DNA of 64,000 nt from positions 1-64,000 of the forward strand of contig JASAOO010003533.1 in the NCBI GenBank assembly GCA_030849075.1. Direction: 5' to 3'. Shown here piece after piece: positions 1 through 10,874 of this stretch. Position numbers and translations under genes: made by a program. The DNA is from Zelonia costaricensis (Eukaryota > Euglenozoa > Kinetoplastea > Trypanosomatida > Trypanosomatidae). A model generated the notes under the pieces. That model made no database searches and had not been told where the DNA came from. It saw nothing but the letters and a program-made list of their open reading frames with translations. Every line of letters starts with the position of its first letter. Position 1 is the first letter of the stretch.

Positions 1-2290
1 GAAAAACAAAGGTGGCCACGCGATGCGCTGAGTGTGGTGATACAAGTGAGTATCTTCAGTAATAAAAAAAAAAAAGAGGGCGGGCGTGTAACAGTGGCCG
101 ACAGCTGTGCTTGCGTGGGTGTGTTATCTGGCGCGGGGGGGGGGGGGAGGGGGCATCAGCAAGGTGAACAAGAGGTGGGTGGAATCGCGAGAGGGGACGT
201 CGCTAGAAAAGAGGAAAGGTGCCAGATGCTGCTGAAGTCCAGGCTGGCGCGCGGCCGCGTACGCGTCGTCGCGCTCGCACCACAGTCAGCGAGTGGAGAA
301 GTGTGCGACTCGCGCGTGTGGGCTACACCCGCGGCAGGCGTCGCCATGCGCGCAACTCAAGAGGTCTCGCGCCCACTCAAGACGTACGCATGGTTCGAGC
401 TCACTGAGGGAGGGACGGAGCACTGCGCGTGACGGGGCGTGGCCAAGTGCCCGACAAAACGACCCCTGAACGGGTCCTCTCGCCTTCTTGATTGTACTTT
501 TCTTTCTTCTCAGTGCGCAGACGGGCATGGTTACCTAAACAGGACGTGCAAGAAAGCAAGAGGGAAAGTGCATTGCCCACAAAGCCTGGACGCACAACAC
601 CGTTTGGTGGATGTGCAGGCACTCACGAAGCGCCCGCTTCAAAGCTCAGAGACAGGGTTGTTGCTGAAAGGGTGTCGGATGGTGAGTTGAGGCTCCACGA
701 TTGGCCTGCTGCTTCTTCTGTTGCTTTTCATTCTTGCTCTTTTTGCGTTTGTCGAGTGTAATGCAAAAATACCTGTGAGCGACAAGTCAGTTTTTCTCCT
801 TTTTTTTTCTTGTTCTCTTTGGGATCTGCTTTTAAAAGCGCACACCGCAACGAAGTGCCTTGTTTGCTACACGGACGCACAGCAAAGCGAAGGCGGGGCG
901 TGATGGAGATCAGCAAGAGTTAAAATGAAGAGAAGAGAGGGAAGGAAAGTGCCGAACAGAAACACGCAGAAGGAAACGCACGAGGTAACGCGCATGCCGG
1001 ACCCCCTCCGTTTCTCCAGAGCCAGCTGACATGGGCGAAGGGAGAGACGGTTTGTATATGAGAGCCGCAGTTGGCTACGGTTTTCTACGACGCGGTGCAT
1101 CTCCGCTTCTTTGCGCTTTAGAAGGTGGCGACAAGTGACAGTGGGGAAGGGGAGGTGACGAAAGAAGAAGAGCTGTAGCGCACACAAAAACAACATCGGA
1201 GAAGAGAGACGCGGAGACAAAAAAAAAAGGAGTGGGGCGACAGTGCGAGGACCAGAGGAGGAAAAGCGGGCTGGGGGCTAACGCGCTTGCCAGCCGCGCC
1301 GCGGTATTCGTCTTGATCGACCCCCGTTGCCTGTGCCTCTTTCGCTTCGCTGCTTCGGTGGGACGGGGGTGGGGAAAGGAGGAAAGGGGGGCTGTGGACG
1401 AGCGAGTGTCGACGGAGTGGTGTCAGTGCATGCCTGTTTCGCTGCGAGAGAGATGTTGTATCTACAGAGGCACGCACGAACAACGCAGATGGAAAAACTG
1501 AGTGGCGAGCCGAAGGGGTGGGGCGGTGATGCGACGCTGACACACGCAAGGACACGCAGAGCCGGAATCCCTGAACAGAGCAAAAAAAAAAAAAAAGAAC
1601 GAGCACAAGAACGAGAACAAGGAGAAAAGGGGGGAAGAGAGCGGGTGGTACGGCCATCGAAAAATGAAGAAGGCAAGCACTGAATGGAATACGGGAGGGG
1701 GGGTGGCCAAACCAAGTGGAGAGGCGAAACGCAGCACAGAAAAGAGACGAGAGAAAAAAAGCGAGGGATGAGGTGCACCACGCAACAGGGGAAAAAACAC
1801 ACAACGAGCTTTGCCAGTGCGTCGAACAGGGGAGGCGCGGACAGCAAGACAAGAAAAAAAGGCAAATCATCGACTCCGGCTGCATCGAGACCCACTTGTG
1901 TGACAGCGTGTGCAGAGGTGCATTTTGCACGCTAGCCTTTTCTTCTACTCGGCAGCGAACGGCACCGGCGTATAAACTCGACTACGGCGCGCGTGGACAT
2001 CGACTAGCCGCACGTGCCGCCAGTGATGAGGACTCGCATGCACACGCCTGTCGTGTATCCCTTTGGATGCAAACAAGAGGAGAAGAGCAACAGTGCTGCA
2101 CCTGTAGCGGGACACTCACAGAGGGTCTGGCAGAGGTTTGAGAGCGAGATACAGGCGGAAAAGCGACATTTATGAGAAGAAAGCAGGAAAGGGGAGAGTG
2201 GTGCTGCCAATTTGTTGTTTTTCCCGGTATTAGGTTCTTACGGTGTTGCTCTCGTCGTTACAGGACGTGTGAGCATCCTCACCCGTGGAG
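1..2290. other. Non-genic left flank, probable 3' UTR and end of minus-strand unit
   Basis: I see no conserved coding sequence on either strand. The plus strand is purine-rich, with a G run at 135-147 and A runs near 63-74 and 1580-1593. The minus strand is therefore pyrimidine-rich, as expected downstream of the leftward-transcribed transporter gene. Open frames here are low-complexity. Confidence 0.6.
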
Positions 2291-3763
2291 CTACAACGCC
2301 GGGGCGTTGGCGCCCTGCGCGAAGAAGGTGGCAGAAATGATGGCGGTGACGGCGAGAGTGAAGATCCACCCGGCGTACATCTTCAGCACCATTATCCAGC
2401 GGATGTTGAGGAAGCCGACGTCGACGATGCTGATGGCAATGACGCCGCCGGTGATGCAGTGCGTGGACGACACGGGGATGCCGTAGCCGGAGGCGAACGA
2501 CACCACGAGCGCCGCTGACAGCTCCGCCGAGAAGCCACGGCTGGGCGTGATGACGGTCAGGTCCTCACCCAGCAGACGCATCAGACGAATACCGAAGGTG
2601 GCCAGGCCGAACACCAAGCCCGCAGCGCCGAGGCACAGCACCCAAATCGGAACAGACGAGCTGGACGCGATGCTGCCGGTGTTGTAGACCTGGTAAATGG
2701 CGGCAAACGGGCCCACAGCGTTGCTCACATCGCTGGCACCGTGCGCGAAGGAGGCGCAGATGGCCGTGAACACCTGCAGGTAGCGGAACACCCGCTCCGC
2801 GCGCCAGTCGTACTGCTGCACGGCAAGGCCGCTCGTGCCCGTGACCTGCTGCTCCACCCGCTCATCCGAGTCCGACTCCGCGACCACAGCGCCGGTGACC
2901 TCGCGGCTCTTGCCCGCGTCCTCGCCGTGGCCCGGCTCGCGGTTCTTGGAGTCCTCGGTGGTGCCAGGGCGCTCCTCCGCCGCGGCGAGGGCGCGGGCCT
3001 CATCGCGAGCCACCAAACGCTTCAGCAGCGGGATGAAGGCGCAGGAGAGCACACCGGCGCCGCCGCCGATGCACGCCGCCACCCACGCGGCCTTGTTCAC
3101 CGGCCACTTGAGGCGCTTCGAGGCACCCTTGAAGAGCACAAAGAAGGACTCGAGGAAGAACGCGATGGCGACGATGATGGGCAGGGTGTAGATGGCGCGC
3201 TGCACACAGTTCTTCGGGCGCAGCACAAGGAAGCGCACGATGCTGTAGATGAGGGCCGACACGGCGCCGGTGAGGGCGGGCGAGATGAACCACGAGGCCA
3301 CAATCGGTACCACGCCGTTCACAAAGGGGAAGTCGTCCTTCTTCTCGGCCCAGCTGACGGAACCAGCGCCGCCGTACACAAGCGCGAAGCCGATCACGCC
3401 ACCGCAGATGCTGTGCGTCGACGACACAGGCAGGCGCAGCCACGTGGCAATCGCGAGCCAGCAGAAGGCAGAGCCGCAGGCGCACAGCATGCCGTACATG
3501 AACACGTAGGGCTGCGTCTTGAAGTCGTTGGGGTCGGCAATGCCACCAGAGATGGTGGACGTCACCTCGCCGCCGAGTGCCACGGCTCCGGCGAACTCGC
3601 AGATAGACGCGAGGATGACAATCTGCGTCAGCGTCAGAATGCGCGCGCCGTATGTCGTGCCGAAGGCGTTGGCAAGGTCGTTCATGCCAACACCGGCGCC
3701 GGTGAGGAACGAGACGAAGGCGCCGACGACGACGATCCACAGGTATGGTGCTGGCTCGGCCAT
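2291..3763 (-). CDS. PiT-family (PHO4) inorganic phosphate transporter
   Basis: Polytopic plasma-membrane-type transporter of 490 residues, of the Na+- or H+-coupled inorganic phosphate family (Pfam PHO4, called phosphate-repressible phosphate permease in fungi). Both inverted-repeat signatures are visible: GMNDLANAFGT near residues 26-36, and FAHGASDVSNAVGP near 338-351 where most family members have GANDVANA. Each half also has a VSSTH..GG motif. A charged hydrophilic loop of about 75 residues (roughly 250-325) joins the halves, as in other PiT proteins. I chose the MAEPAP start at 3763 because the 121 residues upstream are Ser/Pro-rich and not transporter-like. It is the last gene of the minus-strand unit, directly after seven mannan phosphorylase/transferase genes that consume or release phosphate. 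The family is secure; the coupling ion is not. Confidence 0.93.
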   Translation of the reverse strand: MAEPAPYLWIVVVGAFVSFLTGAGVGMNDLANAFGTTYGARILTLTQIVILASICEFAGAVALGGEVTSTISGGIADPNDFKTQPYVFMYGMLCACGSAFCWLAIATWLRLPVSSTHSICGGVIGFALVYGGAGSVSWAEKKDDFPFVNGVVPIVASWFISPALTGAVSALIYSIVRFLVLRPKNCVQRAIYTLPIIVAIAFFLESFFVLFKGASKRLKWPVNKAAWVAACIGGGAGVLSCAFIPLLKRLVARDEARALAAAEERPGTTEDSKNREPGHGEDAGKSREVTGAVVAESDSDERVEQQVTGTSGLAVQQYDWRAERVFRYLQVFTAICASFAHGASDVSNAVGPFAAIYQVYNTGSIASSSSVPIWVLCLGAAGLVFGLATFGIRLMRLLGEDLTVITPSRGFSAELSAALVVSFASGYGIPVSSTHCITGGVIAISIVDVGFLNIRWIMVLKMYAGWIFTLAVTAIISATFFAQGANAPAL

Positions 3764-5076
3764 GGCTGCGAACGGGGGACCTGGAGAGGGGAGGGGAGAG
3801 TGAGGCGAGGAGGCGTGGAAACGAGAAATGGCAATCGCGTCACTTGTGGGCTGGAAGCACGAGAAGAGGAGAGCACGGCCAGTCGGGAAAGGGAGGAAAG
3901 TACTTGGCACAGAGATGAGGCTAGAGAAAAGGCAAGAGAATCGATGACGAAGCAACTGAAGATGAAGAAACCGAAGAGAACGCGATGAGAATGTGGAGAG
4001 GGCGGGGGTGCAGTCTTTGGCGTAGAGGAACCGAGACAGTTGCTGCAAAAAGACGGCCGTTCGTGAGGGGTGGGTGGGTGCCGATGGGCGGGAGGGGGGG
4101 AGGAGGTCGTGGACGGCGGTAGTCAAGAGGGAAGGGAAAGAGGTGGGGAAAGGGCGATGGAAGCGTAGGGGCGCTTGCGGAGGGCCGACGAGAACTCATG
4201 ACGGCCGCCGCTGGCGCCAGAGAAGGTTCAGCGAGACGTGCACAGCAGAGCATCAAACCGCGGCGCCGGCAGTTGTGTGGCTTTGCTGAAGCGGGGGGCG
4301 GGGGGGGGGGGACATCGCCACATTCTCCCTCCCCCCTCTCCCCTCCCTCCCTCCGTGATCCTAGGGGCAAACTCGACTTCCCCTCTCCTGCATCGGGAAG
4401 GTGAGGCAAGAGAGCGCTACGGTCCGGTGTAGCGCGTGGGGTTGAGCGTTGATGCGCTGCCACGGACACGGTGTTGATGGGAGCGCGAGATGTGCGTGTG
4501 CGTGTGGCGGCAGCGCCGCCGACGGTTTCTCAGCGGGGGCTCAACGAAACAGAGCAGGTGTACAAGACAGCGGCGACCACCACTCCCACACACCCGCGCC
4601 GCAGCACAGACACACACACAAAGAAGGAAGTGCACGCACGCAGGCGATGGGAGCAACACAAACGCGAGCGAGACGGAGATGATGGCTGTGCTCTTGGGCA
4701 GTGCCGTTGTGCCCGGTAGGCACACAGGCGTCCAAGGCAGGGACGGGCACACCCACACACACACACACACCACAGTCGTCTCGCCGACCCCCCCCCCCCA
4801 CCGCAGACGGGGTGAGAGGGGAGAGCGGACGAGGAAGATCCAGGAGGACACGCGCAACAAGGCACTCCGCGGTGGTGTGCCGGCTGATCAACGAGGCAGA
4901 GAGGCGGCCCTGCTACGCCACAAGGCGACGGCGCGACGTGGTTGGGGAGCGCCACAAGACCAGCGAAACAAGAGAGAGGAACGGAAGAGAAGAGAAAACA
5001 GCTGCAGAGCGTCGGTAAATGCACAGCGTCACACGTCGCGTCTGGCGGTGAGGGGAAGTGACGGAGTTGCGGCTCA
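3764..5076. other. Spacer between MTP-A and the phosphate transporter
   Basis: No gene seen. It holds a G run near 4300-4311, a CA tract at 4755-4770 (UG on the sense strand, about 300 nt after the MTP-A stop) and a C run near 4790-4799. It is purine-rich on plus, giving the pyrimidine tracts expected for trans-splicing of minus-strand mRNA. Confidence 0.6.
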
Positions 5077-6015
5077 TCAGTAGCACAGCTCACCAGCGAT
5101 GTCGCCGTGGCCCTCGAAGGGGTAGTCGATGACGATGCGGCCCTCGCTGGTGTCGCCGAGGCCGCTGTACAGGTCGCACTTGCCGTCGTCGCGCATGACG
5201 ATGCCGGAGGCGAAGACGCAGTCTTCGAGGTAGGGCCGCTTTGCGGGGCAGTCTGGGTAGCAGGACTTGGTGCCAATCACCTGCTCCGACGAGAGCTGGC
5301 GCGTTTCAGCGTCGAAGACGAAGGCGATGTTCACGTACACCACGAGCGGCTCCCCACTGGGCTTGGCGTCGTTGTACGCCGAGTGCCCAATGCAGCCAAT
5401 CTTGCCACTGGAGAGGAGGTAGGCCTGGTTGACGCCGCCCCACATGCCCGGCTTGATGAAGTCGATGGGCTTCGCCGAGGCGATGACGGCGGTGGTGAGG
5501 TGGTCGATGGTGTCCACAGTGGCAAAGCCAACGTACACCTCGGCCGTGGTGCGCACCCGTGAGAAGATGCCGATGCGGCCGTTCTGTAGTGGCACAACGC
5601 GGATGTCCTTCATGTAATCCGGGCCTGTCGTGAAGTAGTTGGTGACCACGGGTGTGCCGCGGTAGAAGTAGCCGTAGTAGCTGAGCACCACGTTGCCGTT
5701 CTTGCGCACGTGGGTCCCGCCGAAGATCATCTCGTCCTTGACTTTCTGGATGTACGGGTCCTCGAGCTCCCACGTGAGCCCCGGCACGACGGTGAACTCG
5801 TCCTTGCCCGTCTCCTCGAAGAGGCGCACGTGGGAGGTGGCCCAGAGGTCGCGGGGCTCGACGCGACCATAAATGTGCAGCTTGCCCTTGTACTTGAAGG
5901 GCACGGAGCAGTTGTACACATCAAGGCCGTCGACGCCCTTGAAGGTGAGCAGGGCACTCTCGTAGATGCGCTTGTCCGCCTCGAAGGCCACCTTCATCTC
6001 CCGATACGACGACAT
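5077..6015 (-). CDS. MTP: MTP-A: beta-1,2-mannosyltransferase/phosphorylase (GT108, GH130-like)
   Basis: 312-residue enzyme of the Leishmania mannogen family (known: CAZy GT108, a GH130-like five-bladed beta-propeller). Family members extend beta-1,2-mannan from GDP-mannose or mannose-1-phosphate, or cleave it with phosphate. Visible landmarks are YNCSVPF (34-40), FEETGKDEF (67-75), LEDP (84-87, with D86 aligned to the catalytic Asp region of GH130), GGTHV, GPDYMKDIR, WGGVNQAYLLSSGKIGC (from 192) and a C-terminal DDGKCDLYSGLGD block. I start at MSSYREM (6015); the upstream 42 residues are low-complexity and have no counterpart in the other copies. It shares the YYGYFYRG motif with MTP-D (class 1) and has an individual GHSAYND where others have SHHGY or HYSYN. 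It ends in LCY with no targeting signal seen. Which published MTP number it is, and whether synthesis or phosphorolysis dominates, cannot be read from sequence. Confidence 0.92.
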   Translation of the reverse strand: MSSYREMKVAFEADKRIYESALLTFKGVDGLDVYNCSVPFKYKGKLHIYGRVEPRDLWATSHVRLFEETGKDEFTVVPGLTWELEDPYIQKVKDEMIFGGTHVRKNGNVVLSYYGYFYRGTPVVTNYFTTGPDYMKDIRVVPLQNGRIGIFSRVRTTAEVYVGFATVDTIDHLTTAVIASAKPIDFIKPGMWGGVNQAYLLSSGKIGCIGHSAYNDAKPSGEPLVVYVNIAFVFDAETRQLSSEQVIGTKSCYPDCPAKRPYLEDCVFASGIVMRDDGKCDLYSGLGDTSEGRIVIDYPFEGHGDIAGELCY

Positions 6016-9000
6016 GGCGTGTGCGGGTGCGGCGGCGGAAGGATGAGAGTTGGGATTCGCGTGGAGGGCGGGGCAGAGAACTGCAAGGCGATAGAAGAGT
6101 GGGAGAGCTGGTGGTGACGACGCGGCGAGACGCGTGGACACCGCGCGTTTGGGGGAGGGAGGGGGGAGCAGGGAGGATGGGGAGGATGGGGAGGGGAGCG
6201 ATGGGGGGCGGGAGAAAGCGAGCTGAGCGACGTGTACGCGCGAGTGTCGGCGGGGGAAAGAGCAGGCGGAGGTCGGTGGCTATTTTGCAGTGCCGGCGAG
6301 AAAACAAGCGGAACAATTTTGTGGGCCTGTGCGAGATCCCTGCGTGTGTCTGTGTGCTGCAAGGGTAGAAGGTGGGGTTGCGGAGAGGGCTGAAGAGGAG
6401 GCGGACGGGGCTACGCAAGGAAAGCACCGAGAGGCACTCCTGCGGCAGTCACGGCGCCCACACGACCGCGTTCAGCGTCGCAGATAGCGGAGCGGGGCGA
6501 AAGCCAAGAGAGGAAGTGAAGGCTTGAGCACATGGAGGGCACACGGCGCACGACAAACACCATCACAGAGAGAAGCCGCAGCGGAGGCCACAGCCAGGCG
6601 GCGGCCAAGACCCCCTCCCCTTCGGGCATCCCTCCTCGGCAGGCGCTTCTGCTGGCCGTCCGCGTTCGCCCCTCTCCCCATACGGGGCGCGCGGCCTGCT
6701 CCACGTACACGGCCGCCAGAGAAGACGCGACGCTTCAACACGCGCCTTCGCGGCGCTGGTACGCCACCGGGGTGCACATCTACACGGCGTCAGAGGCGGC
6801 GTCGACCACATCCAAGGTACACGTTCCATCGAGGCTGGCGTCGATGTGCGAGCGAGCCAGACGCCGGCGATTGGCACCGCCTCGTCGTGCACGGCAGTGC
6901 GATGAGCACACGGCGCATTGGCTGTGTCATTCGTTGCTCCTTTTGGAAGTGACAGGGACTGCGTGAGCACGGTATTGGAGAAGAGCGACGTCGGCAAGCG
7001 GCAGTGGAAATGGGGGAAACGCGCAGGCCGTGGCTCCGCAGGTACGGAGGACGAGGAGATGCGGCATCGCATCAGGAGGAGACAAGTTGGGGGAGGGCGT
7101 GGAAAGGAAAAAGAACGGGACCACACACGCACACAGAGAGGCCGAGAGAGAAGAGATGAAGAAAGTGCTGGAAGGCAAAAACGGGAATGGCGGTGGCGGC
7201 GCAAACAGTAAGACACAAACACACACAGATATGCCCCCCCCCCCCACACACACACACACCCACAGACACACACACACTCGCAGACGGACACATGTACACA
7301 CTCACGCTCACAAACACACACCCATCGTTCCCGCTGCGCAGTGCTGAGTCGTCCAAAACTGAGAAGGTCGGATAGGAAGTGCGGCACACGCCTTGGCTGC
7401 AGAGCGAGGCGAGCTGCGTCACGGTGAGAACCGTGGAGGTCAAATGCCGGCGCCGGCGTGGCGCAGTCTGCAGCGGTTTGTGTGGGCTCGCCTGTAGACG
7501 GCATCATGGGTGCGGTGGGGGGCATTGGGGGAGGCAGCGGTGGTGTTGATGGGCAGCGTGGCGAGGTCTCAGGCAAGCCCGCCGCGCGGAGTAAACACAA
7601 ATCCGTCCTCCGATTCCAACCCGCCCCTCGCACACTTGTCGAGACGCCGAGGCAAGGCGCAGTGGCGGTAGGACGGCGCAGGTGAAGGCTCGAGAGCGAA
7701 GGAAGCCCAAGCACCTCGACCTCTGCTCTCTGCTCCTTGCCCACAACCTCAGCCCTCTTATCGAGGCACCTCCGCGTCGTCACCTTGGCTAGCGCGTGCT
7801 GACAAGACCTCGTTGGGGTCACATGAAGCACGGCGGAGAGGTACGCGACCCGACGCGACGGCGGCCGAGCCACGCAGGCAGAGAAGCCCGCCTCACGACA
7901 TGGAAGCACACACGCAGCAAAGAAAAAGGCACAAGTGAGTCGAGCGCGCACACGGGTGGGGCGGCGGAGGGGAGGGGAGGGGAGGGGGGTGCACACGCGA
8001 CCCGGAGAGAAGGACAGGCTGCGGAGGAGAACAAAACGAAAGCAAATCGCGACGTGCTGCGATGTTGGGCAACGGCCAAGATGGACACCGAGGAGGAAAG
8101 GGAGTGGCGGTACGCGGCTTCGGGCCCCCCCCTCCCTCCCTCCCTTCACCGACGTCATGCGGGGCCTGCGTTCGCGCCTTCGCTCGCCTGTGCGCGAGTG
8201 GGGAGAGGGAGGTCAGACGAAGACGGAAGGACGGGGAGGCGGGTCGTGAGGGCGGAGGGCGTTGGGACTGCTAGCCGTCACGCGGCGGGCACACAGACAC
8301 ACACACACACACCCACACACATACACATACACCGGCGTGACGAAGAAAAAGTGCGGGAGGGAGGGGAGTTCGGAATAGGATCGCGCGCACACACGCAAAC
8401 ACACACACACAGACACACAAACTGAAACGCAGCGGGAGCGAAGGCGTGCGCGGTACTCGGCGGCTGACGAGAGCACGCAAGTGGTGTGTGTGTGTGTGTG
8501 TGTGATGTGGCGCGCAGGTCCTGCTCGTCTGCAAGCGTGCATGCAAGCATGTCATCTACTCTGAGTGAAGGCAGTGAGTCGGGTGGAGCTAAGAGGAAAA
8601 CGCGAGACGTGTCGACGGTGGCCTGGTGCGGGGAGCGGCGCAGAGGGAGCGCCTGCAGGAAGGGGAGGCCGCCCACGGGGAAGGGNGGGAAACCCCAAAA
8701 GGGCCCGCGCCGGCGATACGCTTCGCCCCCCCCCCCCCCCCCCCCGGGGAGCACACTCCACGTTCTTGCGCGCACACACAGTGCCTGCAAGCGATGCCCC
8801 ACGGTCTGCCCAACCACGGCGAGGAGGAAGGGGTAGGGGCTTGCACTTCATCTCGCAGACGCAGGGGGGGCCCACCAACGCGCGCACGGCTGGGTATCAA
8901 TGGCGCGAAGGCACGCCAACGGCAAGCCGTGGAGCCCCGCCCCAGCACGTGTTCCTAACAAGTCAAATCAAAGAGAAACGCAACACACAAAAAGACGAAT

Positions 9001-9923
9001 ACGGCCACCCTCTGAATCCTGATGCGGGTGCGCGACACCCGCCAACATGCGCTTCGATTGTCCGGGGACGTGCGGAGGTGTGGCGAGCTTGAGCGTCGAG
9101 ACGCCAAACCACGTGGTGAGGCACGCAAACGCCTTGATCGCCTCCTCGAGCACCGCACCGCGCGCTCGCACTCCTCCCTCGTTTCCCGGTGCCTTTCCGT
9201 CCGACACTCGCCGCAGTCCGTTCCACAGCCCGCTGTCCCCCCTCCCTCCCCTCGCCACCCCGACGCCGCGGAAAGGCACTTCGATTTGGCGCGCGTGCTG
9301 TGCGAGGAGAACGTGTGCCTCATACACCGCATCACCGACCCACCTCCCTCCATTGTCGTGCCCCACACGCACGTGGGGGCCAGTGTGCGTTGCAGAGGCA
9401 CGGAGAGGCCGGAGGAGAGCCACACCCGCTCTAACATGTTTTGGACCATCAACATCTTCGGCTCACGCTCCGCGCACGTGGGACGTGAGCGCCGCTGCTG
9501 TCAAGGCCTGTGTGAGCCCAAACTGGGTATAAGTCGAAGGTGCACACAGAGCCGCGTTCGGCAGCCCACCGAAGGACGCGCCAGGACACCGGGTGTCGGG
9601 GCAGGCAGGCAGCCGCACATCGCCGCCCTGGAGACCCAGAGGCAGCGCAACGACCAGGTGCGCTGTTTGCGGGCTTGCCGCCTCCCGGTCCGCCCCGACC
9701 ACCGCTGCCATTTCTTCGTCTGTCTCAGCGCATCAACGACGCTAGCCGGCACGAATGCTGATTTTTCTTTTTTGCTGTCGTTTTCCGTGGCAACGTCGCG
9801 CTGCTGCCGGGCCGCAGGGAGAGGGGGGCGGGCGAGTGTGCCTACGTGGGTGCCTTGGTGCGTGCTGCAGTGCGCTTGTGCGTCTGCGTCCGAGGCTCGT
9901 GCGAGAGCGGCGCGGCCGCGGAC
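6016..9923. other. Long spacer between MTP-B and MTP-A (3.9 kb)
   Basis: The longest gap in the array. I find no MTP remnant and no recognisable gene. It contains CA-rich arrays (about 7240-7320, 8290-8333 and 8399-8420), a TG tract (about 8485-8503), a 20-C run at 8726-8745 and an unresolved base at 8686. Overlapping open frames on both strands are Arg/Pro/Ser-rich and look non-coding. A degenerate retroposon (SIDER type) could be present but cannot be shown by eye. Confidence 0.5.
8686..8686. other. Single unresolved base (assembly gap)
   Basis: One N between G-rich sequence and a 20-C run. It is probably a sequencing or assembly break at a homopolymer; the true gap length is unknown. Confidence 0.9.
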
Positions 9924-10874
9924 TCAAAAGGTGAGCTGGTCGACAATTTCGCCGCAGCCCTCGAAGGGGTAGTCGATCGTGATGCGACCCTCGCAGGTGT
10001 CGCCCAGCCCACTGTACAGATCGCACTTGCCGTCCTCGCGCATGACGATGCCGGTCGAGAAGGCGCAGTCGATCAGCTTCTCCGCCTTGATCGGGTAGTC
10101 TGGGTAGCAGCTACGGGTGCCGATGATGCACTCCATCTCCGTCTGCCGGGTGTCGGGGTCCAGCACGAAAGCGTAGTTGAGGTACACCGAAGTCGGGCGA
10201 TCCTTGTCGTCCTTGCCGTTGTAGCTGTAGTGCGCGATGCAGCCGACCTTGCCAGAGGTGAGGAGGTAGGCCTGGTTGACGCCGCCCCACGCGCCGGCGT
10301 GCAGGACATTAAGCGGCTCCGCCTCGTTCACGACCTTCTGTGTTAGCTCACTGAGGTCGTCGATGATGGTGAAACCGATGCACGTATACATGTCCGTCTT
10401 GGGGCGCGAGAAGACGCCAATGCGGCCGTTCGCCAGCTCGATGCAGCGGATGTCCTTCATGTTGTCGGGGCCGGAGGCGAAGTACAGGTTCTGCTCGATG
10501 CCGCCGCGGAAGAAGTCGCAGTAGTAGTTGAAGACGCGGTTGCTGATCTTGCGCACACGCGTGCCGCCAAAGAGAGCCTCGCCCTTCACCTTCGACACAT
10601 ACGGGTCCTCCAGGAACCACGTCATCCCGTTCGGCACGACGGTGAACTCGTCCTTGCCCGTCTCCTCGAAGAGGCGCACGTGGGAGTTGGCCCACTCCTC
10701 GCGGGGCTCGATGCGGCCATAAATGTGCAGCTTGCCCTTGTACTTGAACGGCACGGAGCAGTTGTACACATCGAGGCCGTCGACGCCCTTGAAGGTGAGC
10801 AGGGCGCCCTCGTACACGCGCCGAGTCGCCTCGAACTCCTTCTTCGCCTCACGGACAACTTGGAACGTGCTCAT
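9924..10874 (-). CDS. MTP: MTP-B: beta-1,2-mannosyltransferase/phosphorylase (GT108)
   Basis: 316-residue mannogen enzyme with the family landmarks in order: [19 protein letters not shown] near 25-43, FEETGKDEFTVVP (69-81), LEDP with D90, YYCDFFRG, GPDNMKDIR, GAWGGVNQAYLLTSGKVGC and EDGKCDLYSGLGD. I start at MSTFQVV (10874), as in MTP-E; the 48 residues upstream are Arg/Pro-rich. By motif it pairs with MTP-E (class 2: LNVLHAGAWGG against LNVIHTGAWGG, and HYSYN). Its 5' coding DNA is nearly the same as that of MTP-A over the KYKGKLHIYGR segment, which suggests gene conversion. It ends in LTF, with no glycosomal signal. Activity type is not inferable. Confidence 0.92.
   Translation of the reverse strand: MSTFQVVREAKKEFEATRRVYEGALLTFKGVDGLDVYNCSVPFKYKGKLHIYGRIEPREEWANSHVRLFEETGKDEFTVVPNGMTWFLEDPYVSKVKGEALFGGTRVRKISNRVFNYYCDFFRGGIEQNLYFASGPDNMKDIRCIELANGRIGVFSRPKTDMYTCIGFTIIDDLSELTQKVVNEAEPLNVLHAGAWGGVNQAYLLTSGKVGCIAHYSYNGKDDKDRPTSVYLNYAFVLDPDTRQTEMECIIGTRSCYPDYPIKAEKLIDCAFSTGIVMREDGKCDLYSGLGDTCEGRITIDYPFEGCGEIVDQLTF

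Noticed and set aside
1118..1930. 270-residue frame on minus near the left edge
   Set aside because: Ser/Phe/Leu/Pro-rich translation of a pyrimidine tract; no domain.
3764..4126. N-terminal extension of the phosphate transporter
   Set aside because: 121 Ser/Pro/Phe-rich residues precede MAEPAP; PiT proteins start close to the first membrane span, so this is more likely 5' UTR.
6563..8158. 531-residue frame on minus between MTP-B and MTP-A
   Set aside because: It translates CA and pyrimidine repeats into Cys/Val and Ser/Pro runs, without motifs or similarity to neighbouring genes.
8290..8420. CA-rich arrays considered as satellite or CRISPR-like repeats
   Set aside because: They are plain dinucleotide microsatellites without regular spacers, in a eukaryotic nuclear genome.
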